Assembly: GCF_014646695.1 (NCBI RefSeq)
Contig: NZ_BMNT01000023.1
Coordinates: 80,697-144,696 of the forward strand
Source: Sphaerisporangium melleum
GTDB lineage: Bacteria > Actinomycetota > Actinomycetes > Streptosporangiales > Streptosporangiaceae
Length of the DNA stretch: 64,000 bases
Direction of reading: 5' to 3'
Shown: piece by piece, positions 51,527 to 60,230 of the stretch
Layout of the letters: the number at the start of each line of letters is the position of its first letter
Position numbering within the stretch: position 1 is the first letter of the stretch
The notes under the pieces: generated by a model
Databases searched by the model: none
Seen by the model: the letters and a program-made list of their open reading frames with translations, nothing else
Told to the model about the DNA's origin: nothing
Position numbers and translations under genes: made by a program

Positions 51527-53122
51527 ATGACCCTGCCTCCAGAGCCCTCAGTGCCCGTGACCTCCGTCCCCTCCGACGCTCCCGCCGGCGACCTGCCCGA
51601 CGGCCACTCCCCCCGTCCGGGGCGGGCGGCGCGGCGGGTGGCGCTGGGAGTGGGCGGCACCGCCGTGCTGCTGGCCGCGCTGGACGCCTACGTCGTGGTG
51701 ACCATCCTGGTCGACATCTCCCGCGACATCGGCGTGCCGATCAACCACCTCGAACGGGCCACCCCGATCGTCACCGGGTTCCTGCTCGGCTACGTCGCCG
51801 CCATGCCGTTGCTCGGCCGGCTGTCCGACCGGTACGGCCGCCGCCCGCTGATCCACGCCTGCCTGGCCGGGTTCGCCGCCGGGTCGGCACTGACGGCGCT
51901 CGCCGCGTCGGTCCCCCTGCTCACGGCCGGTCGCGCCGTCCAGGGCATCGCCGGCGGCGCGCTGCTGCCGATCACGATGGCGCTGGTCGGCGATCTCTGG
52001 GACGAGCACGCCCGTCCGGTCGCCCTCGGCGCCATCGGTGCGGCACAGGAGCTCGGCAGCGTCCTCGGCCCGCTGTACGGGGCGGGGGTGGCCGCTCTGG
52101 TGGGATGGCGCGGCATCTTCTGGGTGAACATCCCGCTCGCGCTGGCCGCCGCGGTGGCCGTGCACCACACGGTGCCACCGCCCCGGCCGCACAGCGGATC
52201 ACGCGCCCGGGTGGACGTGCCGGGCGGGCTGCTGCTGGCGCTCGCGCTCGGCCTGCTCGTCGCGGGCCTGTACAACCCCGAGCCGGACCGGGCCGTGCTC
52301 CCGCCCTGGGGGCCGCCCGCCCTCGCCGCGGGGGTGGCCGCCATCGTGGCGTTCGCCGTCTGGGAACGTCGCGCGCCGGTCCGCCTGCTGGACCTGACCG
52401 GCGTGCGGCGGGGCCGGTTCTGGGCGGCGATGGGGGTGAGCCTGCTCACCGGCGCCGCACTGCTGGTCACCCTGGTGGACGTGCAACTGGCCGCGCAGAC
52501 GCTGCTCGGCGAGGACGCCGTGGGCGGCGCGCTGGTGCTGTCGCGGTTCCTCGTCGCGCTGGCGCTCGCCGCGCTCGCCGGCGGCCTGCTGGCCCGCCGG
52601 TTCGGCGACCGGCCGGTGGCCGTGGCCGGGCTGCTGGTGGCCGCCGCCGGCTATTTCCTGATCTCCCGGTGGCCGGTGGCGCCGGCGGCCGCCGCGTACG
52701 CCTTCGGCCTGCCGCGCGTGGACACCGACCTGGTGGTGGCCGGCCTCGGGCTCGGCGCGGTGGTCGCCCCAGTGTCCTCCGCGGTGCTGCGGGCCACCCC
52801 GGCGGCCGGCCACGGTGTCGCCTCGGCGGCGGTCGTGGTCGCCCGCATGATGGGCATGCTGCTCGGCGTCGCCGCCCTGTCGGCCTGGGGGTTCCACCGG
52901 TTCCGGTCGCTCACCGCCGACCTGGACACGCCACTGCCGTTCGGGGTGGAGCCGGCGGAGTACGCCCGGCGGCTGGCCGAGTACACCGCCAAGGTGAGCC
53001 AGGCCCTGCACACCGAGTACACCGAGATCTTCCTGCTGACCGCCGTGCTGTGCGCCGCGGGCGCGCTGGTCGCCCTGGCGCTGCCCGGCCGCTCCACGCG
53101 TCCCGCGCCGCCGGCGGGGTGA
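51527..53122 (+). CDS. MFS transporter, P55 (Rv1410c)-like
   Basis: 531-residue permease with 14 predicted membrane segments (drug:H+ antiporter-2 type). The loop motif is [20 protein letters not shown] and motif C-like [21 protein letters not shown] long periplasmic or interhelix insertion is seen near the C-terminus ([19 protein letters not shown] region), as known for P55. Its position behind the LprG-like lipoprotein supports a lipid or lipophilic-compound export pair. Confidence 0.88.
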   Translation: MTLPPEPSVPVTSVPSDAPAGDLPDGHSPRPGRAARRVALGVGGTAVLLAALDAYVVVTILVDISRDIGVPINHLERATPIVTGFLLGYVAAMPLLGRLSDRYGRRPLIHACLAGFAAGSALTALAASVPLLTAGRAVQGIAGGALLPITMALVGDLWDEHARPVALGAIGAAQELGSVLGPLYGAGVAALVGWRGIFWVNIPLALAAAVAVHHTVPPPRPHSGSRARVDVPGGLLLALALGLLVAGLYNPEPDRAVLPPWGPPALAAGVAAIVAFAVWERRAPVRLLDLTGVRRGRFWAAMGVSLLTGAALLVTLVDVQLAAQTLLGEDAVGGALVLSRFLVALALAALAGGLLARRFGDRPVAVAGLLVAAAGYFLISRWPVAPAAAAYAFGLPRVDTDLVVAGLGLGAVVAPVSSAVLRATPAAGHGVASAAVVVARMMGMLLGVAALSAWGFHRFRSLTADLDTPLPFGVEPAEYARRLAEYTAKVSQALHTEYTEIFLLTAVLCAAGALVALALPGRSTRPAPPAG

Positions 53123-53567
53123 CCCTGCCGCCGCCGGACACGGCCGTGACGGTGGATCGGCCGCGAGCGCCGAGGCGGAGCCCGGTCGAAAGTCGCGTCC
53201 CGTGGAGTGGCGCCGGCCGACGATTTGCGAGGCGTTGACATCGATTGCACCTCCCAGCGAAACTGCCTGGGGTGCGGGTGATGCACCCGGTTCTCCAGAG
53301 GGTTGTTCCGAGTAGCGCCGATCGATGTGTCCCCTCAAGCGATGGTGGGCAATGCGTAGAGCCTCGTAGCAGTACCTGAACGTCGGATGGTCCCTTGCGC
53401 CTGCCGGGTGTTCTCGCCTGTCCGGAGGCGGAGTTCCGCCGTTCGCGCGTAGCCGTTTCGACTCGTTTTCGACAAGCTTGGGGTGTCACGGTGGTAGCCG
53501 TTGTGGCGCATCCGAAGCCGCATCTCGAGTCGGCCTAGTCGTCTTTCTTCGATGGATCGGAGATCTG
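53123..53567. other. Intergenic region before the glycosyltransferase
   Basis: No gene is recognised. TTGACA at 53235-53240 is a good -35, but only a weak -10 (GAAACT near 53259) follows. The hairpin GGGTGC-N7-GCACCC spans 53270-53288. The later part is lower in GC than the surroundings. Cluster promoters must lie here. Confidence 0.45.
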
Positions 53568-54734
53568 ATGCGCGTCGCCCTCCTCACCACGACCCAGCAT
53601 GGCCATCTGAACCCCTACATTCCGGTGGTCAATGCCCTCCAGGACGCCGGCAGTGAGGTCGAGTTGCTGCTGTTGTCCGCGGACGGCGGCGCGCTCGACG
53701 AGCGGCGCCGCCAGGCCTTGGGCACGGCGCGGGTCCACCCGATCGGGCAGGTCGAGATGGCGCCGTGGAGCGGCGACCCGGCGAAGATCGGCCCGATGCT
53801 CGAATCGTCGCCGGTGGCCGGCCAGACGGCCGAGGCCATCCGTGCGACGGCCCCGGACTTCGTGCTCGTCGACTCGCTGCCGGTCACGGCGTCGGCCATG
53901 GCCGGCGCACAGGCGTCCGGCGTGCCGTACGGGATGATCTGGGCCAACCTGGGGGGAGTCTGCCCGCGGGAGCACAGACGAGGTCGCTGGCCGTACGACG
54001 AGCAGGTCGGCGACTATCTGACCAGGCACGGGGTGTTGTGGTCGACCCGGACTCACTCGGCGCGTTCGCCGATTCTCAATCTGATGCCGACGATCCCCGC
54101 TCTCGTCGGGGACGACGCGGTCACCGACGACGGTGTGCGACTGGTCGGGTTGCCGGGTGCGAAGGGGCCCCGCGGCGACGAGGTCCCCTTCTCCGGCCTG
54201 GATCGGATCGACCCCGACCGCCCGGTGGTGTACGTCTCCTTCGGCACGATCTTCTACCGGCGGCCGGAGCTGCTTCGCACGGTGATCATCGGAGCGGCGG
54301 CGACCGGTGCGCAGGTGATCGCCTCGGTAGGAGATCTCGCCGAGGAACTCGCGCTGCCCGATGAGGTGCTCACCGCCCCGTATCTGCCGCAGCGTGAGGT
54401 GCTCGAGCGCGCCGACGTGTTCGTCACCCATGGCGGCTACAACTCCGTGGCGGAGTCGATCCGGGCGGCGACACCGATGCTGGTGATCCCACTGGCCGTC
54501 GATCAGCCCATCCAGGCGTACTTCGTGGGAAGCGCGGGTTTCGGGACGGCGCTGGAGCCGGCCGCCGTCACCGAGCAGGCGGTCACCGACGCCGTCACCG
54601 ATCTGCTCGATCCCACCCGCGACTACCGGGCCAGGCTGCGCGCCGCGCAGCCGGAGTGCGGCGACTCCGCCGTGCGCACGGCCGAGCTGGTCATCGGCAC
54701 GGCCGAGACGTTACAGCGAAAGGGAGAGCAGTGA
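53568..54734 (+). CDS. UDP/NDP-sugar glycosyltransferase (MGT, GT1 family)
   Basis: 388-residue GT-B enzyme. The acceptor-side N-terminus has TTTQHGHLNPYIPVVNALQD. The donor-binding motif is VYVSFGTIFYRRPE, YLPQREVLERADVFVTHGGY and NSVAESIRAATPMLVIPLAV with DQPIQA. This is the layout of macrolide and small-molecule glycosyltransferases. ATG 53568 is preceded by GGAG; the frame extends 30 codons upstream without support. Its TGA overlaps the GTG of the dioxygenase gene, so they are coupled and probably act on one compound. Confidence 0.9.
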   Translation: MRVALLTTTQHGHLNPYIPVVNALQDAGSEVELLLLSADGGALDERRRQALGTARVHPIGQVEMAPWSGDPAKIGPMLESSPVAGQTAEAIRATAPDFVLVDSLPVTASAMAGAQASGVPYGMIWANLGGVCPREHRRGRWPYDEQVGDYLTRHGVLWSTRTHSARSPILNLMPTIPALVGDDAVTDDGVRLVGLPGAKGPRGDEVPFSGLDRIDPDRPVVYVSFGTIFYRRPELLRTVIIGAAATGAQVIASVGDLAEELALPDEVLTAPYLPQREVLERADVFVTHGGYNSVAESIRAATPMLVIPLAVDQPIQAYFVGSAGFGTALEPAAVTEQAVTDAVTDLLDPTRDYRARLRAAQPECGDSAVRTAELVIGTAETLQRKGEQ

Positions 54735-56050
54735 CGATCGAACTGCAGCGGCCGGTGGGCGACCCGATCGTGATCGACGATCTCGAGCGCCTGTCGTTCC
54801 GGGTGGATCGCCGCGCCTACACCGACGACGACCTGGCCGCACAGGAGATGACCAGGATCTTCGATCGCTGCTGGCTGTACGTCGGGCACGAGTCGGAGGT
54901 GCCCGCGCCGGGCTCCTATGTGGCACGCGACGTCGGCGGGCGCCCGGTGGTCATGGCACGCGGGTCCGACGGGGTGATCCGGGTGTTCGCCAACAGCTGC
55001 ACCCACCGCGGGGCGTTGATCTGCTCGCAACCGGCCGGGCAGACCAGATCGTTCCGGTGCCCGTATCACGACTGGACCTTCTCCAACCAGGGCGACCTGG
55101 TCGGGGTGCCCCTCCCGGACGGGTACGGGCCGGCCTTCCGCAAGGCGGACTTCGGCCTGGCTCGGCACCGTAGTGACACCTACCGCGGTTTCGTGTTCCT
55201 GACCTTCGATCCGCAGCAGCCGCGCTCCTTGACCGAGTACCTGGCGGGTGCGACGGAGTACCTCGACCTGATCGACGACCAGTCCGAGGTCGGGATGGAG
55301 GTGATCCAGGGCGCGCAGCTGCACGGGGCCCGGGCCAACTGGAAGCTCATGATGGAGAACAGCGTCGACATCTACCACTTCCGGGCCCTGCACAAGCGTT
55401 ACGTCGGCTACATGGAGTCGCTGGGGTCGGTGCCGCCACGGCGGCGAGGCGGCTTCGGCCGCGCCCTCGGGCTGGGGCACGGAGCCAACGAGCTGCCACC
55501 GGCGGCGGCCCGCCCGCTCGCCTACTGGACGCCGATGTTCGGCGAAGAGGTCCGGCCGCGGATCGAGGCGACGGCCGCACGGTTCATCGACCGGTTCGGC
55601 GCCGAACGCGCCGAACGGATCACCGGCACCAATCGCGCGGTGCTGATCTTCCCCAACTTGATGATCATCGACGCGATCGCGATCACGATCCGCAAGATCG
55701 ACCCGGTCGGCGCGGGCCAGATGGCCATCACCTCGGTCGCCCTGGCCCCCAAGGACGAGGATCCGGACATCCGGGAACTCCGCAAGAGCCACTACCTGAC
55801 GTTCCTCGGCCCCGCCGGCTTCGCCACCCCCGACGACATCGAGATCGTCGAGTCCTGCCAGCGGGGCTACCTCAACCGCACGGTCCGCTACTCGGACCTG
55901 TCACGCGGCATGAACAAAGAGGTCCCGGAGACGACCGACGAGCTTCCCGCCCGGGAGTTCTGGCGGCAGTGGGACCGGCTGATGCACGGCGACGAGGGCC
56001 ACCTCGATATCGCCCACCGGGCCGAGATGCAAGGGGCGGAATCACGATGA
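54731..56050 (+). CDS. Aromatic-ring-hydroxylating dioxygenase, alpha subunit (Rieske)
   Basis: 439-residue oxygenase subunit. The Rieske [2Fe-2S] ligands are CTHRGALIC (Cys, His) and FRCPYHDWTF (Cys, His). The mononuclear iron site is MMENSVDIYHFRALHKRY (His-His with a downstream carboxylate). The bridging Asp is within the NSVD part. GTG 54731 overlaps the glycosyltransferase stop and follows AGGGAGAG. The beta subunit gene overlaps its stop. No ferredoxin or ferredoxin reductase gene is in the cluster. Confidence 0.93.
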   Translation: MTIELQRPVGDPIVIDDLERLSFRVDRRAYTDDDLAAQEMTRIFDRCWLYVGHESEVPAPGSYVARDVGGRPVVMARGSDGVIRVFANSCTHRGALICSQPAGQTRSFRCPYHDWTFSNQGDLVGVPLPDGYGPAFRKADFGLARHRSDTYRGFVFLTFDPQQPRSLTEYLAGATEYLDLIDDQSEVGMEVIQGAQLHGARANWKLMMENSVDIYHFRALHKRYVGYMESLGSVPPRRRGGFGRALGLGHGANELPPAAARPLAYWTPMFGEEVRPRIEATAARFIDRFGAERAERITGTNRAVLIFPNLMIIDAIAITIRKIDPVGAGQMAITSVALAPKDEDPDIRELRKSHYLTFLGPAGFATPDDIEIVESCQRGYLNRTVRYSDLSRGMNKEVPETTDELPAREFWRQWDRLMHGDEGHLDIAHRAEMQGAESR

Positions 56051-56559
56051 CCACCGAGCTGACGATCGACGAAACGGCCGAGGTGCGGCTGTGGCACCGG
56101 GTGAACCGCTTCCTTGTCCGTGAGGCGCGACTGCTCGACGAGTGGCGCCTGCTCGACTGGTACGACGAGATGCTGACCGCCGACGTCCGCTACACGGTGC
56201 CGGCCACCGACGTCCGCGGCGAGACCCCCGGCGCGCTCGGGCTCATCGACGACGACGCCACCCGGCTGCGCCAGCGGATCGAGCAACTCCTCAACGGCGA
56301 GGTGTGGTGCGAGAACCCCCGGTCGCGGACCAACCGGATGATCGGCAACGTGGAGATCCTGACCGATCGGGGCACGCACCTCGACGTGGCGGCGAACGTC
56401 ATCGTGTACCGGTTCGGGCACGGGCGCTCGGACACCTACGTCGGAAAGTACCGGTTCGAGATCGTCGTCGACGGCGAGTCGTTCCGGATCCGCAGACGGG
56501 TCGTGGTGCTCGACCACGAGACGTTGTACGAGCACGGAAAGCTCAGCATCATCCTGTGA
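56047..56559 (+). CDS. Aromatic-ring-hydroxylating dioxygenase, beta subunit
   Basis: 170-residue NTF2-like subunit: FLVREARLLDEWRLLDWYDE, VRYTVPATDVRG, NGEVWCENPRSRTNRMIGNV and RFEIVVDGESFRIRRRVVVL. ATG 56047 lies in the ATGA overlap with the alpha-subunit stop. It forms an alpha-beta oxygenase with the preceding gene. Confidence 0.92.
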   Translation: MTTELTIDETAEVRLWHRVNRFLVREARLLDEWRLLDWYDEMLTADVRYTVPATDVRGETPGALGLIDDDATRLRQRIEQLLNGEVWCENPRSRTNRMIGNVEILTDRGTHLDVAANVIVYRFGHGRSDTYVGKYRFEIVVDGESFRIRRRVVVLDHETLYEHGKLSIIL

Positions 56560-56566
56560 GCGGACG

Positions 56567-57775
56567 GTGACGACGGCCGGCCCCGGCAGCGTCCCACCCG
56601 TTGCCACCGCCCAGCCGAGTCTCCCTCGCGAGGTCTACGTCCTCAGTGTCGTCGGTGGCTGCGTGATGCTGGGCCTGGGACTGGTGCTCCCGGTGCTCCC
56701 GGTGTACGCGGCGACGTTCGGGGCCGGGCCTGCCCAGATCGGCGTGCTCGTCGGCCTGTTCGCGTTGATGCGGCTGGCCACCAGTCCGTTCTGCGGCAGG
56801 CTCGGAGTTCGTTTCGGAGAGCGGCGGGTCCTGGTCGCCGGCCTGCTGCTCTGCGCGCTCTCCTCGGCCCTGACGGGGTTCGCCGGGTCCTACGGGCAGC
56901 TGCTGGTGTTCCGCAGCCTCGGCGGCATCGGCTCGGTGCTGTTCTCGGTGTCGGCACTGGCGACCCTGCTGGCGGTCGCACCGGCCGACGGGCGGGGCAG
57001 GGCCGGCGCGGTGTTCGAAGCGGGCTTCCTGCTCGGCGGCGTCTGCGGACCTGCGCTGAGCGGCCCGCTCGCCGTCATCGCCCTGCCCGTGCCGTTCGTG
57101 GTCTACGCCGTGCTGCTGCTGGCCGCCGCGGCGCTGACACTGGCGGTGCTCGGCGCCGGCCGGGCGACCGGCGCCGAGCCGGGCCGTGCGGTGGTCCGGC
57201 TGCCGGTCCTGCTGCGGGATCGGCGCTACGTGGTGGCCTGCCTTGCGGGGCTGGCGCAGGGATGGGTGCTGTTCGGGCTGCGCAGCGCCCTGGTCCCCAT
57301 GGTGGTCGTGGCGTGGCGGCATGACGTGACGTGGGTCGGGTGGGCGTTCACGATATCCGCCGTCGTCCAGGCGCTGCTGATCACGCCGGCCGGCCGGGCC
57401 GTCGACCGGGCCGGCCGCCGGCCCGCCATGATCGCCGGCACCGGTGTGGCCGCGGCGGCGATCACGGCCCTGGTGTTCGTGGACACCTACGCCTGGCTCG
57501 TCGTGCTGCTGTGCGTGTACGCGGCGGGATCGGCGCTGCTCGGCGCCGCACCGGCCGCGCTGGTCGGCGACGTCGTCGCCGGCCGGGGCGGCAGTGGAGT
57601 CGCCCTCTTCTCGATGTGCACCGATGTCGGCGCCGTGGTCGGACCGGTCGTCGTCGGCCTCATCGCCGAGCGGGTGAGTGTTCCGGCCGCCTTCGGCAGC
57701 GGCGCCGCGCTGCTGGGCGTCGCCTTCCTGGCGTCGTGGACGTTGACAACCGTTCGGCCAACACCAAGGAGTTGA
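56567..57775 (+). CDS. MFS transporter (drug/product efflux type)
   Basis: 402-residue permease with 12 membrane segments. GLGLVLPVLPVYAATFGAGP begins the first helix. RLATSPFCGRLGVRFGERRV is the loop motif and GRAVDRAGRRPAMIAGTG its second-half counterpart. The GTG start is seven bases after the beta-subunit stop. The likely role is export of the oxygenated or glycosylated product. Confidence 0.9.
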   Translation: MTTAGPGSVPPVATAQPSLPREVYVLSVVGGCVMLGLGLVLPVLPVYAATFGAGPAQIGVLVGLFALMRLATSPFCGRLGVRFGERRVLVAGLLLCALSSALTGFAGSYGQLLVFRSLGGIGSVLFSVSALATLLAVAPADGRGRAGAVFEAGFLLGGVCGPALSGPLAVIALPVPFVVYAVLLLAAAALTLAVLGAGRATGAEPGRAVVRLPVLLRDRRYVVACLAGLAQGWVLFGLRSALVPMVVVAWRHDVTWVGWAFTISAVVQALLITPAGRAVDRAGRRPAMIAGTGVAAAAITALVFVDTYAWLVVLLCVYAAGSALLGAAPAALVGDVVAGRGGSGVALFSMCTDVGAVVGPVVVGLIAERVSVPAAFGSGAALLGVAFLASWTLTTVRPTPRS

Positions 57776-57778
57776 TCG

Positions 57779-58171
57779 ATGAACCAGCCGTCTTCCCGGC
57801 ATGAACGGGGCGAGGCCATGTTCCAGCAGGTCTTCGGCCGCGAACCGCGCCCGGGGTCCTACCCGGAGTTCCTGCAGATCACCGTCGACCACCTGTTCGG
57901 TGAGATCTGGACCCGCCCGCACCTGAGCGTCGAGGAGCGCGAACTGGTCGCGCTGACCGCGGTCACGCTGGCGCGGACCGACTGGGAGTTACGCGGCCAC
58001 ATCGGCGCCGCCCTGCACCTCGGGATGTCGCGCGAGAAGATCATCGAAGTCATCATCCAGCTCGCCTACTACGGTGGATGGCCGGTCGCCAACAACGGGC
58101 TGCGCGTCGCCCAGGAGGTCTTCGCCGAGCTGGACGCCGCCACCGGGAAGGACGCCGACCATGACCGGTGA
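57779..58171 (+). CDS. Carboxymuconolactone decarboxylase (AhpD-like) family protein
   Basis: 130-residue all-helical protein with WTRPHLSVEERELVALTAVT, LRGHIGAALHLGMSREKIIE and VIIQLAYYGGWPVANNGLRV. It lacks the CxxC of AhpD, so it is closer to gamma-carboxymuconolactone decarboxylase. It may act on a ring-cleavage or lactone intermediate or be a redox-neutral lyase. It follows the MFS gene at once and overlaps the next gene by 11 bases. Confidence 0.88.
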   Translation: MNQPSSRHERGEAMFQQVFGREPRPGSYPEFLQITVDHLFGEIWTRPHLSVEERELVALTAVTLARTDWELRGHIGAALHLGMSREKIIEVIIQLAYYGGWPVANNGLRVAQEVFAELDAATGKDADHDR

Positions 58172-58697
58172 ACCGTCCTCCCTCGACCCGGCCGAGAAGG
58201 TCGACCTGTGGCGCCAGCGGTTCTTCGAGGCCCAGGCGGCCGCGGAGGAGTTCGTCCTGGGAGAGCACGGCGAGAAAGGCCTGGCCGCGTGGATCCAGGC
58301 GAACTCCCGCATCACCGCGCAGCTGCTGCGGGCGCAACGGCCCGCCGGGGTGTCGGCCACCGATCACTTCATGACCCGGCTGCAGCGTCAGCTGATGCTG
58401 TACGACTCGGCGGTGACCAGTGAGCGCCCGCCCTCGGGCACCGTCCTGCGCAACACCGACTGCGGGATCCTCCGGTACCGCAAACGGGCCGCCCGCGCCG
58501 GCGTGGTACTGACGTTCTCCTCACCGTGCGGCTACTGCCAGGAGCTCAACACCGCCATCGCATCCCGCTACGTGGAACCGGACGTCACGGTGTCGTGCGA
58601 GCAGTCAGGGGACGGGTGCACCTGGCGCGCGGAATCTCCTCACGCTCCGGGAGAGGACGCGGCCGGGTCACCGCACCGCGGACGGGCGGGTGACTGA
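58161..58697 (+). CDS. Cys-rich protein of unknown function
   Basis: 178-residue protein from ATG 58161. The N-terminal half is helical (KVDLWRQRFFEAQAAAEEFV, HFMTRLQRQLMLYDSAVTSE). The C-terminal half has clustered Cys (NTDCGILRYRK, SSPCGYCQELN, TVSCEQSGDGCTW) that could bind zinc or an Fe-S cluster. In the absence of a separate ferredoxin an electron-transfer role for the dioxygenase is worth considering, but no ferredoxin motif is recognised. The 3' end overlaps the convergent reductase by 58 bp. Confidence 0.68.
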   Translation: MTGEPSSLDPAEKVDLWRQRFFEAQAAAEEFVLGEHGEKGLAAWIQANSRITAQLLRAQRPAGVSATDHFMTRLQRQLMLYDSAVTSERPPSGTVLRNTDCGILRYRKRAARAGVVLTFSSPCGYCQELNTAIASRYVEPDVTVSCEQSGDGCTWRAESPHAPGEDAAGSPHRGRAGD

Positions 58698-59296
58698 ACC
58701 AGCGGCAGTGCCGTGCGCTCGCCGGCCGGCGACCGGCCGGCGTCGAGCGTCATGCCGAGTTGCCGGCCCACGGCCGCACACAGGTCGGGCGCCGCGGTGC
58801 GGGTCAGGTCCTGGTGACCGCTCTGGGTGAAGCACGCCGACGCCACGTTCTTGTTGCGCAGGCGCAGGTACCACGGGAACAGCGACCCCAGTGCGGGCTC
58901 GGTCAGCATGGTGCGGGAGTGCACGATCGTCCCCACCAGCAGGTTGCCGAACGGGCGTCGCGTGGCGTTCATGTAGCTCTTCAGGCGTTCCTGGAAGATC
59001 TTCAGAATCGCCGGCACGTTCCCCGCGTACACCGGCATGGCGAGCAGCATCGCCTGCGCGCCCTCGGCCAGATCGACGACATGCTCGAAGTCGTCGTCGA
59101 GCGTGCACCGGCCCACCTCGGGATCAAGGCAGGTGTCCTCGCCTTCGCACATCGCGATGCGATGGTCGATCAACCGGATCCGCTGGATCTGAGCGTCACC
59201 GGCCTCCTGGACGACGCCGCTGATCGCCGCCTCCAGCAGCGCGTCGGTCAGCGACGGGAGACGCTTCTGCGTGCAGGACAACGCAATGATCTTCAT
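58640..59296 (-). CDS. Flavodoxin-fold NAD(P)H-dependent oxidoreductase
   Basis: 218-residue FMN reductase-like protein. The FMN phosphate loop is LSCTQKRLPSLTDALLEAAI. The second FMN loop is LLAMPVYAGNVPAILKIFQE. CEGEDTCLDPEVGRC gives three Cys, typical of iron-sulfur-flavoprotein-like members. ATG 59296 is preceded by GGGAG. It is on the opposite strand to the dioxygenase cluster, converging on it; it could supply reducing equivalents. Confidence 0.82.
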   Translation of the reverse strand: MKIIALSCTQKRLPSLTDALLEAAISGVVQEAGDAQIQRIRLIDHRIAMCEGEDTCLDPEVGRCTLDDDFEHVVDLAEGAQAMLLAMPVYAGNVPAILKIFQERLKSYMNATRRPFGNLLVGTIVHSRTMLTEPALGSLFPWYLRLRNKNVASACFTQSGHQDLTRTAAPDLCAAVGRQLGMTLDAGRSPAGERTALPLVQSPARPRCGDPAASSPGA

Positions 59297-59540
59297 CCGA
59301 AGGGTCTCCCCTGTCCGCTCAGCGCCACCCAGGACCGGCCACCTGACGAAGGCCTCTTTGATCGCACACCGAGGCAGCCTCAACCTACTCACAATCGGGC
59401 ACCACCGAAAGCGGTCCGGGTGTCGCGACCGCCGGCAGGTCCGGCGCCGGCGCCCGCGAGCCGGACGCGGTTCCCCTGAGCCGGTCGCATGCGGTGCGCC
59501 CGGCGCGGGTCACGGGCCGGTGTGACCGGTGCGGGCCCGG

Positions 59541-59879
59541 CTACCCGGCGCCGGGGCGTTCGCCCGCCGGGCGGCCGGCGGTGGCCGGGACGATCCGCCA
59601 GTCGCGCTGGTAGACGATGTTGTGCAGCTCGGCGGCGATGATGGCGCGCAGCGTCGGCGTCTCGTGCGCCGCCTGCTCGGAGTCGAACACGTTGAGCGGC
59701 CATTCCCCGACCGTTCCGCCTCCGAGGTGCGGGTGGTGGAAACCCCTGCCGTAGTGGGCCCGGATGGTGATCGGGTCGGCCGACACGGCCCGCTGCAGCG
59801 GCCACGACAGCATCCACAGCGCGGCCATCCCGCCGTCGGGCGTGCGGGCCGGGTCCGTCACCTCGATGGTCCCGGTCAC
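59541..59879 (-). CDS. Hypothetical protein coupled to hydrolase fragment
   Basis: 112-residue protein starting at GTG 59879, overlapping the hydrolase stop (GTGA). Residues such as IRAHYGRGFHHPHLGGGTVG, EWPLNVFDSEQAAHE and RAIIAAELHNIVYQRDW suggest a compact His-rich domain. No family was recognised. It may be the metal-binding or dioxygenase-like partner of the adjacent hydrolase. Confidence 0.6.
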   Translation of the reverse strand: MTGTIEVTDPARTPDGGMAALWMLSWPLQRAVSADPITIRAHYGRGFHHPHLGGGTVGEWPLNVFDSEQAAHETPTLRAIIAAELHNIVYQRDWRIVPATAGRPAGERPGAG

Positions 59880-60184
59880 GCCTCCGGCTCCGCGGCCGCC
59901 TCGGCGTGCGCCCAGTCCAGCGCGGCGAGCACATCGTCCACGGGGGCGGGATGCCTGTGGCGCGGCGCCAGCCGGTACTCGACGTTCACCACCGCGCATC
60001 CCGCCGTCAGCGCCAGCTCCGCGACGGGCGTGTGCCACTCGGCGACCGATCCGCGGACCCAGCTCCCGCCGTGCGCCCAGACCAGCCATCCCCGGCGGCC
60101 GGGGGGTTCGAGCAACCGCGCCCGGACCTCGCGTCCGGCGGCCGCGATGGTGAGCGGGGCCCAGGGAACCTGCCGTACGGTCAT
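59876..60184 (-). CDS. Truncated alpha/beta hydrolase (N-terminal part only)
   Basis: 102 residues match the first third of an HSL-type alpha/beta hydrolase: the oxyanion motif LVWAHGGSWVRGS, then VVNVEYRLAPRHRHPAPVDD and VLAALDWAHAE. The stop comes just before the expected GDSAGG nucleophile elbow, so Ser, Asp and His of the triad are all missing. It is either an internal-deletion relic or a non-catalytic short form kept by coupling to the next gene. Confidence 0.65.
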   Translation of the reverse strand: MTVRQVPWAPLTIAAAGREVRARLLEPPGRRGWLVWAHGGSWVRGSVAEWHTPVAELALTAGCAVVNVEYRLAPRHRHPAPVDDVLAALDWAHAEAAAEPEA

Positions 60185-60230
60185 GGCCTGGGCCTTCTCC
60201 CTCTTCGGTGCGGCGTGGCCGGCCCCGGGG

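Noticed and set aside
53270..53288. Hairpin GGGTGC/GCACCC as a riboswitch or terminator
   Set aside because: Single short stem, 148 bp after the MFS stop, with no conserved aptamer features; kept only as a note on the intergenic region.
53320..53400. Possible DUF397 remnant (SSDGGQCVE-like reading)
   Set aside because: Only about nine residues match, there is a stop soon after and no leader repeat; too short to support.
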